A stretch of 64,000 nt of DNA from Rubrivivax sp. (GTDB lineage: Bacteria > Pseudomonadota > Gammaproteobacteria > Burkholderiales > Burkholderiaceae_C), in NCBI GenBank assembly GCA_004210455.1, contig SEFA01000015.1, positions 30,605-94,604 on the forward strand, written 5' to 3'. Under the pieces are notes generated by a model. It saw only the letters and a list, made by a program, of their open reading frames with translations, searched no databases and was not told where the DNA came from. Position numbers and translations under genes: made by a program. Shown piece by piece: positions 38,746-45,852 of the stretch. Every line of letters starts with the position of its first letter. Within the stretch, counting starts at the first letter, position 1.

Positions 38746-38774
38746 TTGCAGCGCAACATGCATCCCCCTAGAAT
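38746..38774 (+). promoter_or_regulatory. Sigma-70 promoter candidate for small RNA
   Basis: TTGCAG (38746-38751) and TAGAAT (38769-38774) are separated by exactly 17 bases, the best-formed promoter in the window. A start near 38781 is expected. The -10 sits inside a CTAGAATTCTAG palindrome. Confidence 0.6.
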
Positions 38775-38780
38775 TCTAGG

Positions 38781-38887
38781 CATGCGATAGCGCTGTCCCG
38801 ACTGTGGGGTCAGCCCTCGCACCGATTGTCTCCTCCACCGCCTCCATGGTGGATTCAGCCCGAGGCCACAAGCCTCGGGCTTTTTTT
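38781..38887 (+). ncRNA. Candidate small RNA (or ilvA leader) with terminator
   Basis: About 107 nucleotides bounded by the promoter at 38746-38774 and an intrinsic terminator at 38858-38887. There is no ORF with an appropriate ribosome-binding site inside. Two pyrimidine motifs, TCTCCTCC (38829-38836) and CGCCTCC (38839-38845), are complementary to Shine-Dalgarno sequences; the hairpin TCCACC/GGTGGA (38834-38853) exposes part of them. It does not contain the GGAAG tetraloop motif of SRP RNA and does not match tmRNA or 6S RNA that I can recognise. It could be a trans-acting regulator, or an attenuated leader of ilvA, which starts 190 bases downstream. Confidence 0.5.
38858..38887 (+). terminator. 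Rho-independent terminator upstream of ilvA
   Basis: Nine-base-pair stem GCCCGAGGC (38858-38866) / GCCTCGGGC (38872-38880) followed by seven T. There is no protein gene upstream on this strand since coq7, so it must end a non-coding transcript or attenuate ilvA. Confidence 0.85.
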
Positions 38888-39077
38888 CGTCCCGGCTCCG
38901 CCTCCGCTTCCGCCCGTCAGGCGCGACGCCGGGCCAGCAAGGCTGGCTCCTCCAATGGCGAAAGCGCACCAGCGCGCAGCCGTCCACGCTCCGCCGCGCC
39001 CCGGGCAAACCCTGGCTATCATCGTCCGCCCGACTCCCGCCGCGTCCCGCGCGGGAAAGGGAACTGGAGGGATTTCC

Positions 39078-40664
39078 ATGGCCGGCACCCGCCGCGCATC
39101 GCGCAAGACCACCTCGACGCGCCCGTCGTCTCAACACCCAGCCTTACTCCCGGCGGATCAGAGTTATCTGCAACGGATTCTTAACGCCAAGGTGTATGAG
39201 GTGGCGCAGGAAACTCCTCTCGACGCCGCCCGCAATCTCTCCAAGCGCATCGGCAACAAGGTCTGGCTGAAACGCGAAGATCAGCAGCCGGTATTCAGCT
39301 TCAAATTGCGGGGCGCCTATAACAAGATGGCAAATCTCGCGCCCGAGCAATTGGCGCGCGGCGTGATTTGCGCGTCGGCGGGTAATCACGCGCAAGGGGT
39401 GGCGCTGTCGGCGAAGAAACTCGGCTGCCGCGCCGTCATCGTGATGCCGGTGACCACGCCCAAGGTCAAGATCGACGCCGTCCAGGCGCTGGGCGGCGAG
39501 GTCGTCCTCTCCGGCGAATCCTTCACCGACGCCTACGGCCATGCGCTGGAGCTGGAGCAGCAGCACGGGCTGAGCTTCGTCCACCCGTTCGACGATCCCG
39601 ACGTCATCGCCGGCCAGGGAACGATCGCGATGGAGGTCCTTCGCCAGCATCCCGGTCCCATCGACGCCATCTTCGTCGCGATCGGCGGCGGCGGCCTGAT
39701 CTCCGGCGTGGCGGCCTACATCAAGGCGGTGCGGCCGGAGATCAAGGTCATCGGCGTCCAGACCAAGGATTCGGACGCAATGGTGCGTTCGGTGCGCGCC
39801 GGCAAGCGGGTGACGCTGAGCGACGTGGGCCTGTTTTCGGACGGCACCGCGGTCAAGCTGGTGGGCGAGGAGACCTTCCGCATCTGCCGCGAACTCGTCG
39901 ACGATTACCTCCTCGTCGACACGGACGCCGTCTGCGCCGCGATCAAGGACGTCTTCGTCGACACGCGCAGCATCCTGGAGCCCGCCGGCGGCCTGGGCGT
40001 CGCGGCGATCAAGCAGTACGCGGCACAACACGGGACCAAGGGCGAAACCTACGTCGCCATCACCTGCGGCGCGAACATGAACTTCGACCGGCTGCGTTTC
40101 GTCGCCGAGCGGGCCGAGGTCGGTGAGGAGCGCGAGGCGCTGTTCGCCGTCACCATCCCCGAGGAACGTGGCAGCTTCCGGCGCTTCTGCGAGTTGGTCC
40201 AGGGACGCAGCGTCACCGAGTTCAACTACCGCATCTCCGACCGCCAGGTGGCGCACGTCTTCGTGGGCGTCTCCATCACAAAGCGCGAGGAGGCCGACAA
40301 GCTGGTCCGCAGCTTCGAGCGGCACCGCTTCGCCACCGTCGATCTCACCGACGACGAACTGGCCAAGCAGCACGTCCGCCACATGGTGGGCGGCCGCACC
40401 GAGCTCGCGGAGAACGAACGCCTGTTCCGCTTCATCTTCCCGGAGCGGCCCGGCGCCTTGATGCGTTTCCTTTCCAGCATGAGCCCGGACTGGAACATCA
40501 GCCTGTTCCACTACCGCAACCAGGGCGCGGACTACGGTCGCATCCTCGTCGGCCTGCAGGTGCCCAAGGGCGACGGCAAGGCGTTCAAGACCTTCCTCGA
40601 CCAGTTGAACTATCCGTACACCGAGGAAACCGACAACCCCGTGTACCGCCTGTTCCTGCGTTGA
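39078..40664 (+). CDS. ilvA: Threonine ammonia-lyase, biosynthetic
   Basis: Threonine deaminase of 528 residues, making 2-oxobutanoate for isoleucine synthesis with PLP. The PLP lysine is Lys76 in FSFKLRGAYNKM; CASAGNHAQGVA and the phosphate-binding IGGGGLISG are present, followed by CGANMNFDRL. Two C-terminal ACT-like regulatory domains (from about 345: ALFAVTIPEERGSFRRFCEL and RLFRFIFPERPGALMRFL) show that this is the long, feedback-regulated biosynthetic type. The ATG at 39078 is fixed by GGAGGG eight bases upstream; the frame stays open further up but contains the upstream terminator. Confidence 0.96.
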   Translation: MAGTRRASRKTTSTRPSSQHPALLPADQSYLQRILNAKVYEVAQETPLDAARNLSKRIGNKVWLKREDQQPVFSFKLRGAYNKMANLAPEQLARGVICASAGNHAQGVALSAKKLGCRAVIVMPVTTPKVKIDAVQALGGEVVLSGESFTDAYGHALELEQQHGLSFVHPFDDPDVIAGQGTIAMEVLRQHPGPIDAIFVAIGGGGLISGVAAYIKAVRPEIKVIGVQTKDSDAMVRSVRAGKRVTLSDVGLFSDGTAVKLVGEETFRICRELVDDYLLVDTDAVCAAIKDVFVDTRSILEPAGGLGVAAIKQYAAQHGTKGETYVAITCGANMNFDRLRFVAERAEVGEEREALFAVTIPEERGSFRRFCELVQGRSVTEFNYRISDRQVAHVFVGVSITKREEADKLVRSFERHRFATVDLTDDELAKQHVRHMVGGRTELAENERLFRFIFPERPGALMRFLSSMSPDWNISLFHYRNQGADYGRILVGLQVPKGDGKAFKTFLDQLNYPYTEETDNPVYRLFLR

Positions 40665-40787
40665 GCGCCCACCCCTCCGTTACGGATTGACACCAACAGC
40701 CTGCCCCTGGGACAAGGGGCAGACCTCGGGCGTCGGGGGCAATTGCCGATGGCCCGACTTCGGCGCGGCCCGAGAATGGCGGTCCCC

Positions 40788-41906
40788 ATGTCCATTCATC
40801 AGTCCCTCATCTCCCCGACCGCCAATCCGGAGCTGGAACGCGCCCTGCGCCAGCGTCTGGAGCGCCGCTGCTCGCTGGCCGGCCGGCTGGGGGAACTGGA
40901 GCCGCTCGCGGTGCGGCTGGGCCTGATCCAGGCCACACAGACGCCGAAGTTCCGCGACCCGACCCTGGTGCTGTTCGCGGCCGACCACGGCCTGGCCGTG
41001 GACGGGATCGCATTGCCCAACGGTCGCAGCACGCGCGAGCAGGCCCTGCTCGCCCTGCAGCATCGGTTGCCCTCGACCGTGTTCGCCCGCAACCAGGGCA
41101 TGCACGTCACGGTCGTCGACTGCGGCATCGCGGAACCGCTCAGTCCGCAGCAACGCCTGCTCGCGCGCAAGATCGCGCATGGCACCCGCAACTCGCGGGC
41201 CGGCGCGGCGATGACGGTCGAACAGGCGCATGCCGGCGTGCGCGTCGGCATGGAGATCTCTGACAACCTCGCGGGCAACGTGATCGCCTGCGCGGGCCTC
41301 GGCCAGGGATCGCTGGAGGCCTCGGCCCTGGTCCTCTCCCGACTGATGGACATGCCGGTGCAGGACTTCATCATTTCCGGCCCCGACATGCCGCATGAGG
41401 ACCTGTCCCACCTCATGCTGGTGCTGCAAGGAGCGCAGCAGCGGCACCGCGACGTCCGGGAACCGGTGGCGGTCCTGGCGGCCTTCGGCGGTTTCGAGCT
41501 GGCGGTCATGGTCGGCGCCATGCTGGTGGCCGCGTCCAAGCGTCAATTGATCCTGGTGGACGGCATTCCCGCATGCGCGGCACTGAAGGTGGCGTCGATG
41601 ATCGCGCCGCCGGTCACCGACTACGCGGTGTTCTGCCGCAGCACCACCCATCGCGGCCTCGACGAAGCCCTGCAGCTCTTCCACGCCGCGGCGCTGCTGG
41701 AACTCGGCATGGAATGCGGGGACGGCACCGGCGCGACGCTGGCGTGGCCGCTGGTGCGTTGCGCGGCGGCGTTGCTGACGGAAGTCCAGGACCTGCCCGA
41801 CGGCACCATCCACAGCCGCCCCTCCGACCTCCGCGACACGGCGACCAGCGGTCCGGGCGCGTTGCACACGGGACCGGGTCGGTCCACGCTGGGTAGCAAG
41901 TACTGA
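40788..41906 (+). CDS. cobT: Divergent CobT-family phosphoribosyltransferase
   Basis: Homologue of nicotinate-nucleotide:dimethylbenzimidazole phosphoribosyltransferase, 372 residues from the ATG at 40788 (ATGs at 40749 and 40776 are alternatives). Family landmarks are clear: FAADHGLAVDGI (63-74), VVDCGIAEPL, HGTRNSRAGAAMTVEQA (131-147) and VDGIPACAALKVA. Two key motifs differ. The GEMGIGNTT element of classical CobT is replaced by CAGLGQGSL (168-176), and the GEGTG motif carrying the catalytic base reads GDGTG (Asp312). A C-terminal extension of about 40 residues is Ser/Gly-rich. No other cobalamin gene is nearby, and the TGA is followed by a short gap to gspC. It may be a working enzyme with altered base preference, or a paralogue. 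Confidence 0.82.
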   Translation: MSIHQSLISPTANPELERALRQRLERRCSLAGRLGELEPLAVRLGLIQATQTPKFRDPTLVLFAADHGLAVDGIALPNGRSTREQALLALQHRLPSTVFARNQGMHVTVVDCGIAEPLSPQQRLLARKIAHGTRNSRAGAAMTVEQAHAGVRVGMEISDNLAGNVIACAGLGQGSLEASALVLSRLMDMPVQDFIISGPDMPHEDLSHLMLVLQGAQQRHRDVREPVAVLAAFGGFELAVMVGAMLVAASKRQLILVDGIPACAALKVASMIAPPVTDYAVFCRSTTHRGLDEALQLFHAAALLELGMECGDGTGATLAWPLVRCAAALLTEVQDLPDGTIHSRPSDLRDTATSGPGALHTGPGRSTLGSKY

Positions 41907-41956
41907 CCCCATGCGCGGCCAGCGCCTGGGCACTCGCACGCGCTACCTCTTCGGGA

Positions 41957-42574
41957 TTACTTGATGGGGTTGGCGCTGCCGTCGCCGGGCGGCATCTGCG
42001 GCAGCGACCCGGTGATGGCCGTCGGCGGCACGATGCCGTCGGGTCCCGGCGCGCCGGCATGCGGCGGCATCTGCGGGCCGAAGTTCGGCGGAGGCGCCAT
42101 GCTGCCACCCGGCGCGAACTGAGGCGGCTGTGCCGGCATGACCATGGACAGATCAGGCGCGCCCGGCGCGAGGCTCAGCCGGACCGTCACTGCGTCGCCG
42201 ACGCCGAGCCCGACATCCCGTCGATTGATCTCGATCAGTTTCAGGTCGCCTTCGACCAGAGCGCCCATGCGCACGGGCTTGGGCGGCGCACCGGCGATGG
42301 CGATCAGCGCGACGCCTTCACCCGGATAACGCCCGCCGGTGGTCGGCGCCACCACGCCCAACAACTGGAAGCGCGACGAGGCGGCCTCGACCGGCGTCTC
42401 CACCACCTTGGCCGCAGCGAACAATCGAGTCCAGTCGGCGGGCGCGCCTTCGGACACCGCCGAACGCGTCATGGCGGGCGCCTGAGGCCCCTTCACCATC
42501 AGCGTCAATGCCCAATAAGCGAGGCTCGCCGCCATCGCCGCCCAGACTACGAAGCTTAACCATCGTGCATGCAT
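41957..42574 (-). CDS. gspC: Type II secretion system protein GspC (short, no PDZ)
   Basis: Inner-membrane T2SS component of 205 residues linking the platform to the secretin GspD. A short cytoplasmic start (MHARW), one membrane helix at about 6-27 (LSFVVWAAMAASLAYWALTLM) and a periplasmic homology region (FQLLGVVAPTTGGRYPGEGVALIAI, KLIEINRRDVGLG) are visible. The C-terminus is a Pro/Gly/Met-rich tail instead of a PDZ domain or coiled coil. I set the start at the ATG at 42574, which gives a normal N-terminus. It is divergent from gspG, 61 bases away, so the two must share a control region of that size. Confidence 0.85.
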   Translation of the reverse strand: MHARWLSFVVWAAMAASLAYWALTLMVKGPQAPAMTRSAVSEGAPADWTRLFAAAKVVETPVEAASSRFQLLGVVAPTTGGRYPGEGVALIAIAGAPPKPVRMGALVEGDLKLIEINRRDVGLGVGDAVTVRLSLAPGAPDLSMVMPAQPPQFAPGGSMAPPPNFGPQMPPHAGAPGPDGIVPPTAITGSLPQMPPGDGSANPIK

Positions 42575-42635
42575 CCGACGATTATGATGCAGCGCGATGG
42601 GCCACCAAGGGCGGCTCCACGAGGATTGCAACACC

Positions 42636-43076
42636 ATGCATCGACCCCTTTCCCTGTCCGCTCCGCGCCGCGCGCGCGGATTCACGCTGATCGAACTGAT
42701 CGTCGCCATCACCATCGTCGCCGTCATGGGCGCGGTGGTCGTGCCGGCGGTGATGAATCACGTGTCCGAAGCCCGCCGCACCGCGGCGCGCTCCGACGTC
42801 AACACGTTGATGCAGGCGCTCAAGCTCTACAAGATGGACAACGGCCGCTTCCCGAGCGGCGACCAGGGGCTGGGCGCGCTCGTGGCCAAGCCCACCAGCG
42901 GCCCCGCGGCGCCGAACTGGAAGGTCTACATCGAGAAACTGCCCAAGGATCCCTGGGGCAATCCTTACCAGTACGACAACCCCGGCCTGAAGGGCGAAGT
43001 CGACATCTACAGCCTGGGCGCCGACGGCAAGCCGGGCGGCGAAGGCTCCGACGCCGACATCGGCTCCTGGGAATAA
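42636..43076 (+). CDS. gspG: Type II secretion major pseudopilin GspG
   Basis: Major pseudopilin of 146 residues. The leader ends at Gly15; the helix FTLIELIVAITIVAVMGAVV has Glu at mature position 5. Typical GspG features follow: DVNTLMQALKLYKMDNGRFPSGDQGLGALV, LPKDPWGNPYQY and the C-terminal calcium-site loop YSLGADGKPGGEGSDADIGSWE, where the Asp residues are the expected ligands. The ATG at 42636 follows GAGGA; another ATG at 42597 would give an overlong leader. It is first in gspGHIJKLMNDEF. Confidence 0.95.
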   Translation: MHRPLSLSAPRRARGFTLIELIVAITIVAVMGAVVVPAVMNHVSEARRTAARSDVNTLMQALKLYKMDNGRFPSGDQGLGALVAKPTSGPAAPNWKVYIEKLPKDPWGNPYQYDNPGLKGEVDIYSLGADGKPGGEGSDADIGSWE

Positions 43077-43128
43077 ACGCGCGGTCCGCCGTGCGTGTCC
43101 CCCCTCCCCTCGCCGACCGCCCAGCGCC

Positions 43129-43611
43129 GTGCGCACGCGTCCGTCCGGTCGACTGCTCCAGCGCGGCTTCACGCTGATCGAGCTGATCGTCGCGATCACG
43201 ATCGTGGCGATCGCCAGCGCCACCGTTGCGGTCGCCGTGCGCGACCGCGCCGACGTGCAGTTGGAGCGCGAGGCGCTGCTGTTGGCCGCCGTGCTGGAAA
43301 CGGCGCGGTCCGAAGCCCGCGCGGCTTCGCTGGACGTGCGCTGGGTCCCTGATTCGAACAGCGACGCCTCCCGCTACCGCATCACCGGTCTGCCGGTGGC
43401 GCTGATCAAGCGGCTGGATCTGGAGCGCCCCTGGCTGGGCGACCCGCCGATCGTCGAGATCGAGAGCGCGAACCCCACCGGCCGCGCGATCCGCCTCGGC
43501 CCCGAGCCGCTGATCGGCGCGCAGCGCGTGACGCTGATCCGCGGCGACCACCGCATCACGCTGGCCACGGACGGACTGCGTCCGTTCGCGATCGCGAAGG
43601 GTGGCGCATGA
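43129..43611 (+). CDS. gspH: Type II secretion minor pseudopilin GspH
   Basis: Minor pseudopilin of 160 residues. The leader MRTRPSGRLLQRG precedes FTLIELIVAITIVAIASATVAV, with Glu at mature position 5. The globular part is short, with the GLRPFAIAKGGA end. GTG at 43129 is the only reasonable start in this frame, since none lies between it and the gspG stop, 52 bases upstream; no clear ribosome-binding site is seen. Its stop overlaps the gspI start (ATGA). GspH joins the pseudopilus below the I-J-K tip. Confidence 0.88.
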   Translation: MRTRPSGRLLQRGFTLIELIVAITIVAIASATVAVAVRDRADVQLEREALLLAAVLETARSEARAASLDVRWVPDSNSDASRYRITGLPVALIKRLDLERPWLGDPPIVEIESANPTGRAIRLGPEPLIGAQRVTLIRGDHRITLATDGLRPFAIAKGGA

Positions 43612-43988
43612 ATACCGACATGCATCCGTCACGAAGCCGCGGCTTCACGCTCGTCGAGGTGCTGGTGGCGGTGACCATCGTCGCGCTGTGCCTGGCGGCG
43701 GGGCTGCGCGCCGCCGGCGCCATGACCTCGAATTCCGACCGGTTGGCGATCAACTCGCTGGCCCAGTGGTGCGCCGAGAACGAACTCACCGAGATGCGTC
43801 TGACCAAGACCTTCCCGAGCATCGGCGACAACAGCGTCACCTGCGCGCAGCTGGGACGCGACTTCAACGTCAAGATGGCGGTGCGCGGCACGCCGAATCC
43901 GAACTTCCGCCGCGTCGAGGCCCAGGTCTTCGACGACCGCGACCGGCCGCTGCTGACGATCACCACCATCGTGGGACGCAACTCCTGA
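43608..43988 (+). CDS. gspI: Type II secretion minor pseudopilin GspI
   Basis: Minor pseudopilin of 126 residues that nucleates the tip complex. The leader ends in SRG before FTLVEVLVAVTIVALCLAAGLRAAGAM, with Glu at mature position 5. The body has QWCAENELTEMRL and PNFRRVEAQVFDD, common in GspI. The ATG overlaps the gspH stop and its own stop overlaps the gspJ start, so the chain is translationally coupled. Confidence 0.92.
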   Translation: MNTDMHPSRSRGFTLVEVLVAVTIVALCLAAGLRAAGAMTSNSDRLAINSLAQWCAENELTEMRLTKTFPSIGDNSVTCAQLGRDFNVKMAVRGTPNPNFRRVEAQVFDDRDRPLLTITTIVGRNS

Positions 43989-44635
43989 TGCGCCGCTCGG
44001 CAGGCCCTTCCCGGCGCGCGGCGCGCGGGTTCACGCTGATCGAGGTCGTGGTCGCGCTCGTGGTGATGGCGATCATGTCGGTGATGGCGTGGCGTGCGGT
44101 GTCCGCGCTGACGACCAGCCGCGAGCGCAACGAGGCCGCGATGGATCGTGCCGAGACGCTGCAGACCCTGATCCGCCAGTGGGAGCTGGACCTGCGCGAG
44201 GTCCAGAAGAGCGACGTCTTTGACGCCCTGACCTTCGACGGCGCGACGCTGCGCGTCACGCGCCGGCGCGAGACCGGGCTGCAGCTCGTCGCGTGGCAAC
44301 TGAAGGAAGGCCGGCTGGCGCGTTGGGAGTCGCAGACGCTGAACAGCGCCGACGCGCTGCGCGATGCCTGGTTCCGCAGTCAGCAGCTCAATGCCAAGGA
44401 GATGCGCGAGCTGCCCGGCCTCGACCGCGTCACCGGCTGGCAGATGTACTTCTTCCAGCGCGGCGCCTGGGCCAATGCCCAGTCCACGCTGGACAAGGAC
44501 ACCGATCAGGCGAACAAGGACGCGGCGGCGACCAGCGCCGTGCCGGAAGGCGTGCGCATGCGGCTGCAATTCGGCGAGGACAGCGGCTACCGCGGCGAGC
44601 TGATCCGCGAAGTCGCCGTCGAGGGCGGCAGCTGA
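43988..44635 (+). CDS. gspJ: Type II secretion minor pseudopilin GspJ
   Basis: Minor pseudopilin of 215 residues. The leader ends ARG before FTLIEVVVALVVMAIMSVMAWRAVSAL, with Glu at mature position 5; the globular domain has RQWELDLREVQKSDVFDALTFDG and GYRGELIREVAVEG. The start is fixed by a one-base overlap (TGATG) with gspI, and the same overlap joins it to gspK. It is part of the I-J-K tip, in which GspJ sits between I and K. Confidence 0.92.
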   Translation: MRRSAGPSRRAARGFTLIEVVVALVVMAIMSVMAWRAVSALTTSRERNEAAMDRAETLQTLIRQWELDLREVQKSDVFDALTFDGATLRVTRRRETGLQLVAWQLKEGRLARWESQTLNSADALRDAWFRSQQLNAKEMRELPGLDRVTGWQMYFFQRGAWANAQSTLDKDTDQANKDAAATSAVPEGVRMRLQFGEDSGYRGELIREVAVEGGS

Positions 44636-45696
44636 TGCGTACCGCCCCTGCGCGCCCCCACGTGGCGACGCGTTCGCGACGCGGCGCGGCCCTGCTCACC
44701 GCGCTGCTGATCGTGGTGCTGGTGACGACCTTGTCCGCTGCGATGGTGTGGCGGCAGTCGCGCTCGATCCAGATCGAGGCGGCGGACCGCGGCCGCACCC
44801 AGGCGGACTGGGTGCTGCAGGGCGCGCTGGACTGGGCGCGGCTGATCCTCAGCGAGGACGTCAAGTCCGGTCGCAGCAAGGCCGCGCAGAGCGACGACCT
44901 CGGCGAAGTGTGGGCGGTGCCGCTGGCCGAGGCCCGGCTGTCGAGCTTCCTGTCGCAGGACGAGAACAAATCGGAGGATGCAGGCCCGGACGCCTTCCTG
45001 TCCGGCCACATCGAGGACGCGCAAGGCCTGTTCAACCTGCGCAACCTGGAGACGCAGCCGACGCAGCCCCAGGCCGGGCAACCGCCGGACGCGCAGGCCG
45101 TCCAGAAAGCCCTCGACAACCTGAATGCCGCGCGCCGCATCTTCCAGCGCGCGGGCATGAGCGCCTCGATCGCCGAACAGGTCCAGAAGAGCCTCATCGC
45201 CTCCGCGGGGGGCAAGGGCACGGACCAGCAGGGCGATGTGCCGCTGAGACCGGCGCGGATCGAGCAGCTGCGCTGGTTCGGCCTCAACGAGGAACAGGTG
45301 GCGCGCCTGGGCACCCTGGCGGTGCTGCTGCCGAAGGCGGGGACCACGCTGAACCTGAATACCGCGCCGCGGGAGGTCATCGCGGATGTCCTGGGCGTCG
45401 ACCTCGGAGTCGCCGACAGCATCGTTCGCACCCGCCAGAGCAATGCCTTCACGGTCTGGGACGACCGGCTCGCCAGCCTCGTGCCGGGGCTGCCCTCCAC
45501 CGATACGCGCCGGGCCATGGCTGCCTTCACCTCGAACTACTTTTTCGTCGAGGGCCAGCTGCGCATGGACGATCGGATCCTGGCCCAGCGGTCGCTGGTG
45601 TTCCGGGACGGCACCAACGTCCGCGTGATGGATCGGCAGCGCCTGCTTCGCCAATCGGCACTGCCCGGCACGCCCGGCTACGGGACCGCGCCGTGA
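44635..45696 (+). CDS. gspK: Type II secretion minor pseudopilin GspK
   Basis: Largest minor pseudopilin, 353 residues. The leader ends in SRRG and the mature helix AALLTALLIVVLVTTLSAAMVW lacks Glu at position 5, as in all GspK tip subunits. The alpha-domain insertion follows, with GHIEDAQGLFNLRNL, LNLNTAPREVIADVL and the helix-hairpin-helix-like ADSIVRTRQSNAF. It is fused by TGATG to gspJ. A 156-base gap separates it from gspL, and a TAGAAT just before gspL may be a second promoter. Confidence 0.93.
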   Translation: MRTAPARPHVATRSRRGAALLTALLIVVLVTTLSAAMVWRQSRSIQIEAADRGRTQADWVLQGALDWARLILSEDVKSGRSKAAQSDDLGEVWAVPLAEARLSSFLSQDENKSEDAGPDAFLSGHIEDAQGLFNLRNLETQPTQPQAGQPPDAQAVQKALDNLNAARRIFQRAGMSASIAEQVQKSLIASAGGKGTDQQGDVPLRPARIEQLRWFGLNEEQVARLGTLAVLLPKAGTTLNLNTAPREVIADVLGVDLGVADSIVRTRQSNAFTVWDDRLASLVPGLPSTDTRRAMAAFTSNYFFVEGQLRMDDRILAQRSLVFRDGTNVRVMDRQRLLRQSALPGTPGYGTAP

Positions 45697-45852
45697 TCGC
45701 TGCGGACGACGTCGCGCGCGGCCCACAGGCGCTTGAAACGAATCGAAAGAAGAGGGACGGGATGCATGCACTTGTAAAAGCGCGACTACGGGCTTGCTCG
45801 GGGGCTTCTGGCCCCGTTTCGTCACGCAAGCCCTCCTAGAATCCGCGATCCT

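Larger units (their letters stand above)
38598..39077. other. osmC / ilvA intergenic region with a small RNA candidate
   Basis: 480 bases with no protein gene. It contains a copy of the RAYT-type repeat (38641-38658), a strong promoter (38746-38774), a candidate small RNA (38781-38887) ending in a terminator, and a TATCAT hexamer (39017-39022) that may be the -10 of ilvA. GGAGGG at 39065-39070 is the ilvA ribosome-binding site. Confidence 0.6.

Noticed and set aside
38781..38887. SRP (4.5S) RNA or 6S RNA
   Set aside because: No GGUCAGG..GGAAGCAGCC-type SRP core and no long 6S-like bubble hairpin was visible; also not next to zapA or dnaX.
40665..40787. Cobalamin riboswitch upstream of cobT
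   Set aside because: The region is too short and I found no B12-box-like GCCACTG core or matching stems.
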